Below are positions 45,952 through 58,300 of a stretch of 64,000 nt of DNA, one piece after another (position 1 is the first letter of the stretch; every line of letters starts with the position of its first letter). This DNA is from Desmodesmus armatus (taxonomy: Eukaryota > Chlorophyta > Chlorophyceae > Sphaeropleales > Scenedesmaceae), in contig VIIQ02000079.1 of the NCBI GenBank assembly GCA_007449985.2, forward strand, positions 62,001-126,000. The letters run 5' to 3'. A model generated the notes under the pieces. It saw nothing but the letters and a program-made list of their open reading frames with translations, searched no databases and had not been told where the DNA came from. The translations under genes and the position numbers were made by a program.

Positions 45952-46630
45952 GGTGGAACCTCCAACTGCAGGCACCAAAGGCACGAGTACATGTGCTGAG
46001 TATTGGGGTGTAATGAATGACGGTAGAGGATTGTGCGGGCTGCTGCTGGGTGATCAGACGCACACGCTTTGCTGCAGGTGGGGTTGATGGCGTAGGATCC
46101 AGTGTTGCAATTCAACAGAAGTTCAAGGATGATGCCTCTTACCCCTGAGCCTACCGCAAATACCTGTATACCTGTGTAGTAGACTGTGTGAGAGTCTCCT
46201 GAACGCGCTGCCCAGGAATCAATCTCTGTTCAGGACCGTTGGGGCCACGGAGTGTGGTGCGGGGCTTTGAAAAGAAGAGCAAACTGTATAGATCAGACTG
46301 AACGGCGCGTACAGACCAGCAGAAGGTCGACCTCAGGGGACCAGCTGCCGAAGCTTGCTATCTGGGCCAGTGCCCACGAGTGACTCACACTGCACTCTTC
46401 TCAACATACTTTATAGCACATGTTTGGAGTTGGTCGTGCAGGACTGGACCCGATCCGCAGTGGAGGTCGACAATTGACACGGGTGCAGTTGGCCATGCAG
46501 GGTCCTGTGCATGAAAATAACAGACTGCCCAGGTGTTCGTGGCTGACTGGCTATATACTACACTATGAAGATTCTGCGTCGTAACGCGCCCATTGGATCG
46601 TCTACCTTCCCTTGTGACGTGCAAGGCAAC
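45952..46630. promoter_or_regulatory. Shared intergenic region between FAR and the DNL gene
   Basis: The two genes diverge here with about 680 bases between their ATGs. A CTGCAG acceptor just before the FAR start (near 45,966) allows a 5'-UTR intron. The only promoter element I can point to is the TATA-like motif at 46,552. Confidence 0.45.
46552..46557 (+). promoter_or_regulatory. TATA box of the DNL zinc-finger gene
   Basis: TATATA lies about 78 bases before the ATG at 46,631 but only eight bases before an in-frame ATG at 46,565; this argues for the downstream start. Confidence 0.45.
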
Positions 46631-48147
46631 ATGCATATGTCCATGCTACAGCAACACTCCCGAAGCATCTGTGCACCCGCAGCAAACGGGCAGCATACGA
46701 AGCCTTATCAGGCGATTCGCGTTCCATGCAGAGCCCAGCAGGCTCATGCAGGCTGGCAGGCTGCACCCCTGCAGACTGCTGCTGCTGTTGTGCATCATCA
46801 GCACCACAGACAACGAGCGCAGCAGCCAGTGCAGCAGCAGCTCGGCCGCTTGCACCACCACACATGGCTCTGTCGGAGCTCTCTAGCATCACAAGCAGCA
46901 CCGGAACCCATACCTGACGGTGAGCAGGAGCAGGTCCCTATGTCCAAGTTCAGCAACTGCATGTGCTTGCAGTTGTCTCTCACCAGGTTTGGCTCCAGCC
47001 CGCAGTGGGGACGCAGTGCAGCAGCAGCACTGCGGCGTTTCATCAATAGTTTGCCTTGCAAATTTCATCAGACCCTGCTACTCCCACAGAGTCTACCGTG
47101 CAGCTCCCAAGACTAGCAATTCGGTAGTGCATGAATGCACTGCATTCTCTGGTGCATGTTGGAAGTGCTGAACTGTTGAACTGCTGACACACCGGCACTG
47201 TAGCATGTCACGTCTGACCCCTCACCTGCTCCCTCCCCCCCCCCCCCTGGGGCTTCCCCTCTGCTCCCATGCAGATATCCAGCTGGAGTTGAACCCTGAC
47301 AGTGCTGCCAAGGAGGTCCTGTATGACGAGGCCAGTAAGACGGTCCGCATCCCCCTGGCATCAGTCACCGACGGGCAGCGGCGCACTAAGATGGTCATGT
47401 TCACATGCAACAAGTGCGGTGAGTGGAGAGCTGGTGGCTCTGAGTTGTGTGTGGTACGTGACATGTGCATGACACTGAGGTCGAGTGTGTAGACACAGGA
47501 AGTGCACCCAGCCAATGCATCAACCATCCAAAGTTGTGACAGCTAAAGTTGTGTGTATACATGATTTCGTGTGTGCAGGCGGCGGTCGGCGCGTCTGGTG
47601 AACCCTGTGGCGTGGGAGCGTGGTGCTGTGTTCTGTCAGTGTCAGCACTGTGCTGTGTGGCACATGCTCAAGGCTGACAAGAGCATTATTGAGGAGATAC
47701 GGTGAGTGCACTTGACAGCACGGTTGGATGGGTGTGGAGCCTTCAGCTGGTTGTACAACCCTTTTGAGTCTCATGTGCAGCAAGAAAAGGGTCATTCTTG
47801 CCGAAAGAGGGTCTTGCTTGCCACAGATGTGATCATTTTGGTAGGGTAGGGGACTGCTACAATTGTCAGGTTGGCTATGGACAAATGTTGGGCTGGCACC
47901 TTGGTGCAGCATTGGCAGCAGTTGGTTCATCTCACAGTAGCATGCGGTGGTGTGGGTGGAATGCCGGGGGGGGGGGTTCAGGGAGTCTTGTGTAGTGTTT
48001 TCACAGCGTTTCAACCCCCTGTTAGTCAGCGCAACCCGTCGATTCAACAAACCACCAACAAACCTCCCCCTCCCCCCCCCCCTTGCTGCTGTTGGCCCCT
48101 TTGCAGGTACAATGACCCGGATTGGCAGATGCCGGAGGCTAAGCAGG

Positions 48148-48180
<33 letters not shown>

Positions 48181-48704
48181 CGGTGGCTGATGCGGCAGCA
48201 GCAGCAGCTAGTGGGGGTGTTGCAGGTAGGCTGTGGATGGCCCTCCTTCCCACCAGCAGTTGAGCTGGGGAGCAGTGCATTGCTGTTGCTGGGTGTGTGC
48301 ATTACGTCAACAAACTTGGGTGTATATAACGTGAGGGTCAACAGCATCAGCAAGCAGGGCCGGTGGGGTGCAGGTCGTTCCTATTGACGGTGGGGTGCAG
48401 GTCGTTCCTATTGCCTGGCATGGTGTAGTGGGCGGGGTACCCCTCTATGGGGTGGTGGTGATGAGCATCGCTCACTCACTGTTCTCCAGTGTGAGCTGAC
48501 AAATGATCTGATAGATATATAACACAAACAAAGTTGTTTTACTTTGCTCTCCCTGCTGCTTTTCTGCTGCTGTTTTTCTACCCTGCAGAGTTGGTCCCTG
48601 CAGAAGGCTCCCAGGCATCCAGTGGGACTGGCCTATCGCTGGGAGCAGGCAGTGATGACGGAGGGTCTGGCGATGAGGCGACATCCCAGCAGCAACTACA
48701 GTAG
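46631..48704 (+). CDS. DNL-type zinc-finger protein (Hsp70-escort/Zim17 family), 5 exons
   Basis: Exons: 46,631-46,919; 47,275-47,418; 47,579-47,701; 48,107-48,225; 48,589-48,704. The finger reads FTCNKCG, then LVNPVAW, then VFCQCQHC and WHMLKAD, the pattern of DNL zinc fingers (Tim15/Zim17/HEP), which keep organellar Hsp70 soluble and active. The first 96 residues are Arg/Gln/Ala/His-rich with almost no acid, like an organelle transit peptide. After the domain comes a poly-Ala segment and an acidic Ser/Gly tail. All joins are in phase except exon 2 to exon 3, inside the finger: one base is missing, or a weak donor four bases later (TGCGGTGA/GTGGAG) is used. Start at 46,631 chosen because of the TATA position. 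Plastid or mitochondrial location is not decided by sequence. Confidence 0.82.
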
Positions 48705-48798
48705 CTGCAGTGGTCGTTTCTCGCAGAATATACCAACACACTTCCAGACGTGTACGCTTGCAGCTGACATCTGTTTTGAACACAGTCGCCTCAACTTT

Positions 48799-48803
48799 TG
48801 TAA
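48799..48803 (+). promoter_or_regulatory. TGTAA polyadenylation signal candidate, DNL gene
   Basis: TGTAA about 95 bases beyond the TAG stop. The rest of the 370-base gap to the next gene shows nothing else. Confidence 0.4.
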
Positions 48804-49072
48804 TGTGTATGCATGTTCCTTTATGTGGATTGTTGAGCAACGCCTGAATGCACGATCAGCACAACCTCGGGAGTCCAAGGCACAGATCTTTCGGCACTCG
48901 TTCACTTTTCCGTGCATTTCATCACCAAGCCGATCCCAGCTGTCCTTGACGCAGCTTGTGCATTCATAACAGCTGTTTCAAGTTTGCATGCAAGCCTGCA
49001 GTTGACACGCCTCACTCCAGCCGTCTGCTACAGCTGAGCAGTAGCAACAACAGCAGCAGTGCAGCAGCAGTG

Positions 49073-52000
49073 ATGAACAGTGATGCTGGCTCGATCGGCA
49101 AGCAGCAACAGTCTGAAAACACTGCATCGACCCTCGCTGTACAACATGACAGCTCCGATGCTGCAGCTGCTGCTCCATCAGCATCCCCACCACCATCTCA
49201 ACAGCAAGCAGTAGGGGCTCGGGCCATGCCAGCCCTTCCACCTCGCAACAGCAAAGCGGGAAGCTCAAAAGCCACCTCCAAAGGCAACACGAACAGCAGC
49301 AGCAGCAACGGTCCTGGTGTCCTGCCAGCAGCAGCAACAAGCAGCATTGCTGGCGCAAACACAGCTGGCATCAGCACCAATGGACCTGCTAGTAGACCCA
49401 GCAGCAGCAGCAGCAGCAGTACCGCAGTAACCGGCAGCAGCAGCAAACCAGCAGCAGTGCGCTTGAAAGCAGGCAGCGGCAGCAATGGCGCTGTCCGGGG
49501 GGTGTCCCCCCTTCCGGCACGCGGCACAGCCAGCAGCAGCAGTACGGCAGCAGCAGGAGGCAGCAGCAGCAGCAGCCTTGAAGCAGCAGCAGTTGTAGAT
49601 CCAGAGGAGTCTGAGTCCACACAGCAGCTGCGCTTGCGTGTGCACACCATACGCGTGCAGCTGATTAGGGCGTCGAGGCGGCTTGGGTTTGAGCATGACA
49701 ATGGGCTTGTGAAGCAGGTGGGTGGGTGGGGGCTTGAAGGGAATTCCAAGCAGCTGGGAGGGGTGTCTAGGTTGGGGGTCAGGCAGGCAGGTAGACAGGC
49801 AGGCATGTTGGGTGGGGTTTGGTGAGGTGTGAACACAATGCGCTGGCGAAGCAGGTGGGTGGGGTTGGGGTCCATGGTCTGTCGAGCAGCTGGGTGCTTG
49901 TGCAGACGGGGTGGTGGTAAGAGGACCTTGTTCAGGCAAGCAGGCAGAGTTGTGAGGCGGCTTGGGGTTCAACATGACAATGGGCTGGTGAAGCAGGTGG
50001 GTGGGGTTGGGATGATGATTGACTGAGCAGCTGACTGTATGTTCAGGTGTGTGTGTGTTTGTGGGGGGGGGGTAGAGGGGGTTGTTCAAGCAGGCAGAGA
50101 GGCAAGGTGTGCGATGTGCATTCAAGCAGCTGGCTGCGTTGTAACGAGGGCAGAGGGGTTGTGCTGGCAGGCAGGCCAGCAAGCAGGGTATGAGAGGTGG
50201 GGTGGGGATTGGTCAGTGGGATCCTGAAGCAGCTGCGTTGGTGGTACTCTATAATTTGTCAAGCAGCAGGTGGTTTGTGGTTGACCCCTGCCCCCTTACG
50301 GACACAGCCAGCTGCTTGGCTGCTCCTCGTACACCCTGCCCCTCTGCCTGCCTGAACAACCCAAGTGGTTTGAGTTGAGCATGCAGCAAGGCGGATGGAT
50401 GGGTGGACTGGGGTGGGTGGATGGTCAGGGGAAGGTGCTCAGGGCGATGTGGAAGTTCAGCCAGCAAGCAGTGGGGTGGAAGTGCTGAGGTAGGGTTGGT
50501 CAGGCAAGGGGACGGGGTAGGGTTTGGGAACGACATGAGGCGGTTGGAGCAGTTGTGTCGTGAAGGGTGAGGTTGATATGTGTGGGACATGGAGTGGAGT
50601 GAGTTTGCCAAGCATGGACATACGTAGTATAAGGGGGGCAGGTGGTGGTTAGAAGTTCAGCATGCTAGACATGCAGACCCCTCTGATCTTTGACTATGCC
50701 AGTGGTTTCCCACAGCCGTAGTTACTTACTTAGGGGGAGGGGTACAGTGGAGCATTTTGCCAGCAGCCGCAGTAGCAAAGCAGATGTTAAGCAGTGTCGA
50801 CAGCCGCATACGTAGTTTGGGGTGGGGTACAGTGAAGGGGATGGTGCAGTGAGCATGTTGCCCAGCAGCCGCATGCACATCAGAGCAATTGTTATACTGT
50901 ACTACTGCAATGTGCTGTATTGTGTACTGTCAGATCTTGTACTGGCTGTACTTAGCTGACGAGCCGTTCAGGAAACCACATCGAACTGAACTGTACTGCA
51001 CTGCCTTGGTACTGCCATGTACTGCTCTGCAACTGTACTGTACTGTCCTGCCAGGTGTTGTACCGGCTGTACCTGGCTGAGAAGCTGAAGGAGCCGTTCA
51101 GGAAAGGCAGCAGGCGGCCTGATGCAGCACTGCTGGCAGCAAGGGACGCAGCAAGACTGGAGGCAGAGCAGGTGTGTGTTAAGCAGAGAAAATACCAGTG
51201 TAGCTGCATGTAGGCAACATATCCGTCACATGCAAGCAGTTCTATGAGGCATACCACACATAGTCCCACAAGGATTTGGTGTGTGTGTGGGGGGGGGGGC
51301 TGGGCGTGGGGGCGTTGGTGGGGGGTGGTGGGGTGGGTGGTGGGGGGGTGAAGGTAGTATGAGTGTGTCTTGACACATGAACTGCAACCAGCCATGTGTG
51401 TGTGATTGGTTTCTGTCATTCAAGGTTTGAGAGAGGTTGCGGCACCACACTAGTGTGTGTTTGGGGCCGGGCGGGGGCAGGGCGGGCATTCGTGCAGCAA
51501 GGGACGCAGCAGGACTGCCGGTATAGCAGATGCTGTGGGAGGGGGATGCGGAGTGGAACCCCAACTTGGGGTGAACTGAAGTCACTTGGGACACTGCTTC
51601 GAGGGTGTGATCATGCTCAGAAAAATCTACAAACACCCCCACAGTCTTACAATGATGTTGTGAGTCCAACCACATGGTAACACACCAGTAGTGTGCTGGC
51701 CCCTGCTTCGAGGTTTGATCATGATCAGAAAAATGTGACATGACCCCACTGGTCATGTCATGAAGTCACAAACATGATTCCATGGTGCAATGAGTACGGG
51801 GCTGCCAGCCTCAATGCGCAGGTCAAATTATGTTCTCCAAGATGTCACTGCTGCTGTCAGTGTGACTGACTGACAGTTGCTGTCCCTGCTGTGCGTGCCT
51901 TACAGGGCCCCGATGCTCCCCTAGACCTCAACATAACAATCCTGGTGATAGGTCTTAGGGGAACCGGCAAAACCCAACTCATACACAGCTTATTGGGCAT

Positions 52001-55000
52001 GAGCAGCAGCAGTAGCAGCGGCGGCGGCGGCAGCAGCAGCAGCAGTACAGCGGCGTTGGAACCGTTTGGTGGCGGCACCCGAAGGGTGGAGGTTCACCGG
52101 GGTCGGTTTTTGGGAGTGGGTTTGACGTTGGTGGATACCCCGGGGCTTACATCTTCTGCTGCTGGTGCTGGTGCCAATGCGGGGGTGTTGCGGAGCATCA
52201 AGGCGGCTTTCAAGAAGCACCAGCCGGATCTGGTGCTGTATGTGGACAGGTGCGAGTGTGTAGGGAGGGGGCAGGGGGAAGATGACGCACCGGGGATAGG
52301 GGGGGGGGTCACTCCTTTGTGGACCAGGGGGGGATTGACAGACTGTGTACGCTTCATGTCCTGCGTCAAAGTGCCTGGCTTCCCTTGTCTGGCCCCATCG
52401 ACCTCCTCATGGGCTGCTCAGCTTGCTGCCAAAGTCCCCACAGCTGCATATGGAAAAGTGTTCTTGCCAAATGTTGCTGCTTTGTATGCTGCTGCTGCTG
52501 CAGGTTGACGCCCCACACAGCTTTGGCTCCGACACCTGTGTACTATCTGGCATCACACGTGTGTGTGGCCCAGCCATATGGCTCAATACTATGTAGCCCT
52601 CACACACGCAGGAGCCCAGCCCCTGACAACACTGCTGCAGCAGCAGCCAGGGGGGCGGCAGGCAGCAGCAGCAGCAGCTGGGAGCAGTTCAGCAGTGACA
52701 GGATGCAGCAGCTGCAACACAGCATACGGTGAGCCTCTTTTTTGGGGGGGGGGGAGGGGTTGAGGGGTTGAGATGTTGAGATGTTGAGGTTTGGAGGGGT
52801 GTGTGCGTGGAGAGGGGAGCCCCCGGGGGGGGGGGGGGGTTTAGGGGGGGGGGGGAGTGAGGCACTATCGTGGCCTCACACACGCAGGAGCCCAGCCCCC
52901 TGACAACACAGCAGCAGCAGCAGCAAGGGGGGCAGCGGGCGGCAGCAGCAGCAGCTGGGAGCAGTTCAGCAGTGACAGGATGCAGCAGCTGCAGCACAGC
53001 ATACGGTGAGCCTATTGGGGGGGGGGGGGGAGGTGAAACATGGGAGTAGTGTTGGGAGCAGGTGATGGTGATGGTGTTGGTGTTGTAGTGACATTGCTGC
53101 TGCTGCCACCGTCGCCGCCACTGCTGCCACAGCCGCCCCCACCCACCCCACAACCCCCCGCTTCATCTGTGATTGAATTGACTATACGCGTTCGTAAAAT
53201 AGGGCATGCTAGGTACAAAGTCTCAGTCCCATTGCACCACCCACCTAATGATATATCATTTGTTCCAATCGAATGCAGGGAAGCGAGTTGTGATGCTCGG
53301 TTGATGAACCCCATCGCGTCTGCCAAGAGCCACCCGGGCTGTGAGGTCACTGCTCAGGGGCAGCCTGTGCTAACACTGCTGCCACCACTGCTGCCACTGC
53401 TTGCCCCCCCCCCCCCCACACACAGGGAAGCGAGTGGTGATGCTCGGTTGATGAACCCCATTGCCTTTGCAGAGAGCCACCCGGGCTGCGAGGTCAATGC
53501 CCAGGGTCAGCTGGTTGCAACACTGCTGCCACCCACTGCTGCCACTGCCCCCCCTCCCCCCCCCCCCACACAGGGAAGCAAGTGGTGATGCTCGGTTGAT
53601 GAACCCCATTGCCTTTGCCGAGAGCCACCCGGGCTGTGAGGTCAATGCTCAGGGTCAGGTTGTGCTGCCGAATGGTGTAGCGTGGCAGCAGCACCTGCTG
53701 GTGCTCATGGTGTCTGCTAAGCTGCTGGCGGATGCTGAGGGGGCGATGCAGAGCCATGGGGAGGGCAGCAAGCGAGGCGGGGAACAGGTGCGAGCAGTGT
53801 GCGAGCAGTGTGTTTGTTTGGGGGGGGGAATTTGTGTGTGTGGGGTGTGGGGGGGGGGTGTTGTGGGGTGGGAGAAGGGGGAAGGGGCGGTGTAGAGGCG
53901 CGGGCACAGGTGAGTGGTTTGTGTGTGCCGAATGGTATAGCGTGGCAGCAGCACCTGCTGGTGCTCATGGTGTCTGCTAAGTTGCTGGCGGATGCTGAGG
54001 GGGCGATGCAGAGCCACGGAGAGGGCAGCAAGTGAGGCGCTGGGACAGGTAAAGAGTGTGTGTGTGGCAAAGGTGTGTGCGTGGGGAGGGGGGGGGGGGA
54101 GCGGGAGGGAGGGGGGTTGAGGAAGGGGGGCTGAGGGAGGCGAGGATGCAGAGCCATGGGGAGGGGCAAAGGCAGCAAGCGGGGCAAAGGGACAGGTGAG
54201 AAGAGTTTGTGTGGAGGGGGTGAAGGTGGGGGCCTGGGGGTGCAGAGCCATGCAGAAGCAAGGACAAGGGCAGTGGGCATGGCAAAAGGACAGGTGCCCG
54301 TCAACTACTGTTGCCCTAAACCCTTATTCATGCCCACTGCCTTGATGCCCCTTCCCCGTCTTCACCTTTTGCCCCTGTCCCTCTACCCCCACAGGTGTTG
54401 GTCCCGTGTTGGACCCCGCCAGTGTGCGCCAGCTGATGGTCGCCCCCCCTCCCCCCTCCCCGCACACACAGCAGCATCGTGTGTGTGACATTTGACTCAA
54501 TTGATTATTTGAGAAGTGGCACACACCCTCCCTCCCCTCCCCTCCCAGCTTGCGATCTCACGCCCCCCACCCCCACCCTATTCCCCCCTTCCCACTCCCC
54601 CCCCCCCCCTTCCCCTCCCCCTCCCCCCCTTACAGGTGTTGGTCCCGTGTTGGACCCTGCCAGTGTGCGCCAGCTGATGGGTCGGCCCGATGGTCCCCCC
54701 GTGCGCTACCTGATGACTCAACTCACAGGCTTTAGTCAACCGCTGACGTACCCCGACCATGGCACCATCATGGAGCTGCGCAGTGCACAGCAGCGGTGAG
54801 TGTTGGATCGTGAAGTTCAGCGTGAAGTTCAGGCGTTTTGAATTCAAAAACCTTGTAGCAGTAACAGTAATGTTCAAATGTTGGGTGCCGCAAGTGGCTT
54901 GGTCATGGCGGGAAAGCCTATCAAATTACTTACGTTATGCCTACGTTTGTATGCGCTTTTGCCCCAAGAACCCTTGCCTTTGCAGCATTGGGGTACATGG

Positions 55001-55261
55001 TGTAAAGCTTGGTTATATAATCCAGCAAGCAGGCATGAATGCAACACAGCATGAGCGACCGCAGGCATGTGATGAGGTTTGATGCAGCTGCAAGCCTTGG
55101 AGGTGAGGCCTGTGTGGAGCTGGAGTGGATGAAATGAAGAGTGTTTTACAATTGGAGGACAGGTACAGGACAGCACAGCACAGCACGGCCACCAATTATT
55201 CAACCATCATCGGTGTTCAAGGTGTGTCCTGACTGACCTTCCCCTGCCCCTGCTGCTGCCC

Positions 55262-55346
<85 letters not shown>

Positions 55347-58300
55347 CATCAGTCTTCCCAAGCTGTCGTCCTGGCGTGAGCGCAAGGAGTTGTCACGACA
55401 GATACGCTTCAGGCTGCTGCAGCTCAAACAGATGATGCGGCGGCAGCAGCGCACCACAGGTGGGTTGGGTGGGGAGGGGGGGTGATGGGGGGGGGTCGGA
55501 TGAGGCCGCGGGAGGGGGGGGATGCGGCGGCAGCAACGCACTACAGGTGCGAGGGGGGGGGGTCGGTTGGGGTTAGGGTTTGCAGACCAGGGCCTGGGAT
55601 TTTGGCAAACACCCTCGACATGATGGGGGTGGGTGGAGGGATGGGGGGCGCTTCAGGCTGCTGCAGCTCAAACAGATGATGCGCAGGCAGCAACGCACCA
55701 CAGGTGTGTGTGTGTGGGGGGGGGGGGGTGACTGTTAAAACGTGTAGAGAGTGTGGATCAGCATATAGGCCTTTACCTTGTAGAGGACCCCTCTCTTCCC
55801 CTACATACACCCTGTTGGCATTAGAGCCCATATGCACTACCTACTGACGGCCCGCCTTGTGTTTCGCCCCTACTCTCTGTCCCCAGACCTGCTGTGCAAG
55901 GCTACCCGGGCTGGTGGCAAGCTGCAGCTGGCGCAACCCAGGACGGCAACACGAGTGCGACCCAGCGTGCACCCCCCTGTCGGACACAGGTACCGCACGC
56001 TGGAGCCTGCTGCTGGCTGGATTGTGCGGCCACAACTAGAGCCACACGGTAGGTCGCATCACCAACACAGACATGGCTAGCGATTGAGCAAACCCCACAG
56101 CCCATCACCGCCACCAGCAGCAGCAGCAGCACTATAACCACCACCACCACCACCATGCCAACTTATACCCACAACATTCAACCATCACCAACACCAACAC
56201 CAACACCAGCAGCAGCAGCAACAGCAATGTTGTGGGTATAACATTCAACCATCACCAACACCAACACCAGCAGCAACACCACCACCACCACCACTGTCCC
56301 CATGGCTAGTGGCAAGGCTCTGCAGCCGCTGCTGTCGCCATGTTGCGCATGACAGCAGCAGCAACCAGAGCATCATCTTGACCCTGGCTCACCCTGAAGC
56401 TCCGCTTGTTCCCTGCACAATCTTCCGTATGATGTTGCATGCTGCAGGGATGGATAACGCTGACAGTGTTGAGGGATTTATGGCTGAAAAGGCAGGAGTC
56501 TACCGCAACAACACCACCAGCAGCAGCAGCAGCAGTACAGGCGGCAGCAGAGGCAGCAGCAGCAGGGACAGCAGCAGCGGCGAGCCTGACTTGCTGTCGG
56601 GCCTGCCCTATCGGTTGAGCAGCAGCATAAGTGCCAGCAAGGAGCAGATGCTGGTGCAGGTGGGTAGGAGTGCTGTTGCTGTTCGTACTGTCTGAGCTTT
56701 GTTGCCAGGTCAGCAGCAGGCGGTGTGCCAGGAAGGAGTATTTGCTGTTGATGCACGTGTTGGTGGTCCTGCTCATATCCCTGTTGTGTTTCTGTTCTGC
56801 CTCTCCCCGCCCTCCCATCGCAACCCCTTAATGTGTTTTTGCAGGGTCGTGGTGAGTGCAGTGTGTACCATGACCTACCGAACCGGCCACCCCACTACTC
56901 GCATGCCCTATGACCCTGCGCCTCCAGATAACAGGTCCAACCATCACTCTTGCAGTCTCAGAGCGAATGGCCGGCTCTTCTGGGAGGGAGAGGGCCCTGC
57001 TAAACAATTCGCCTGTTCCTCTGTGTCCAATACTGAATGGCATGTGTCCCACCCCTTCATCCCAACCCTTGCCTGTGCCTGCAGGGTCGTGGGGAGTTCA
57101 GTGTGTACCACGACTTACCCGGCCTGGCCACCACCACTCTCGCAGCAGATGCGCAGACATCGGGGGCAGCAGTAGCAGGTGAGTCATGCAATCAGGCCCT
57201 GCTCTGTGCTGCAGTTTGTGTGTGTGTGTGGGGGGGTGCTAGTGTGTGCCTAGGCCAGCCCTTACACGCATGCACACAGGCATGCGCCTCCTCCCTGTTT
57301 GTGCTTTCATCACATCACTAGCGCATTTCAGTAACAGGCATGATGATGATGTAAGGGACTGATGAATTTTTTACTGGGTGAGAGCAGTGGGGTGATACTG
57401 CATGCTCCAAGAGCCACTGGCTTGCGGGCTGCATGCCTTGGACGCGTCAAGTTCTGCAACAGTAGCATCACAGTTGGTTTAGCAAGTAATGAGCAAGTAA
57501 CGTGACAGCCCTCTTGTTGCTATGCTGCCGTGTGGTTGTGCAGGTGCGTCGGACATGCTTGTGGTTGTGCGGGTGGACAGCCAACGGCGGGGCGCACCAG
57601 TGGCAGCAAACAACCCTGCAGTGGTGAGTGCTGAGGGTGTGCCTTTCTCCCCCTCTTTCAGACGCATTCATCGTTCACACGCACATGTGCGCACGTGCCT
57701 GCCCCCACAGGCCCCCAAGTATTCCTCCCCAGCAGCTCTCGAAAAGGGAGTTTGAAAGCAATTCATCGCAGCATGCAACCATTCCGCACCTCCAATACGC
57801 TGCAGAAGTACATGCCCATCACGTATGTTGATGCAGAAAGCACGAGTATGTCCCAAACATGTCAGGTATCAAGTCATCAAAGTGTGATGTGTGTGTTGGC
57901 TGCCTGCAGGGCTTGATGGTTGCACGGCTGTGTCCTAGCTGCGCACCACACAAGGGCCCCTTGGCCACTGGCGTGCGGCTGCAGGACTGCATACGGCTAA
58001 CTGCTCCAGGAGGGGCCCCCCTAGAGCTGGACGTCGCTCTTGGCAAGGTATGTACGCAACGGTGTGTTTGCGTTTGTTTTGCTGAGTTTGCGACAGACAG
58101 ACTGCTGGAATTGGTTGTTGTGAAGCTGTTATCAATAACAGCCAATATGACAGGAGGCTGTTGTCGACAGGAGGATAGCCTAACTCAAAGATATCGAGTC
58201 TGGCAAAGCCTTGAACCTGCGTTTGTATGGTGTTGCAGATGTTCTGCCGATCGGGTCTTGAGCCGGACGACGCGTGGGGCGCAAACGCGGAGCTGCGGAC

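Noticed and set aside
46565..46630. ATG at 46,565 as start of the DNL protein
   Set aside because: It lies eight bases after the TATA-like motif, too close to be in the transcript.
49198..50182. Long minus-strand open frames with Cys/Leu/Ala runs
   Set aside because: Antisense shadow of CAG-rich Toc159 exon 1 and its G-rich intron.
56100..56300. CAC/CAG-rich stretch as a coding exon of Toc159
   Set aside because: Low-complexity intron DNA; exons on either side join in phase without it.
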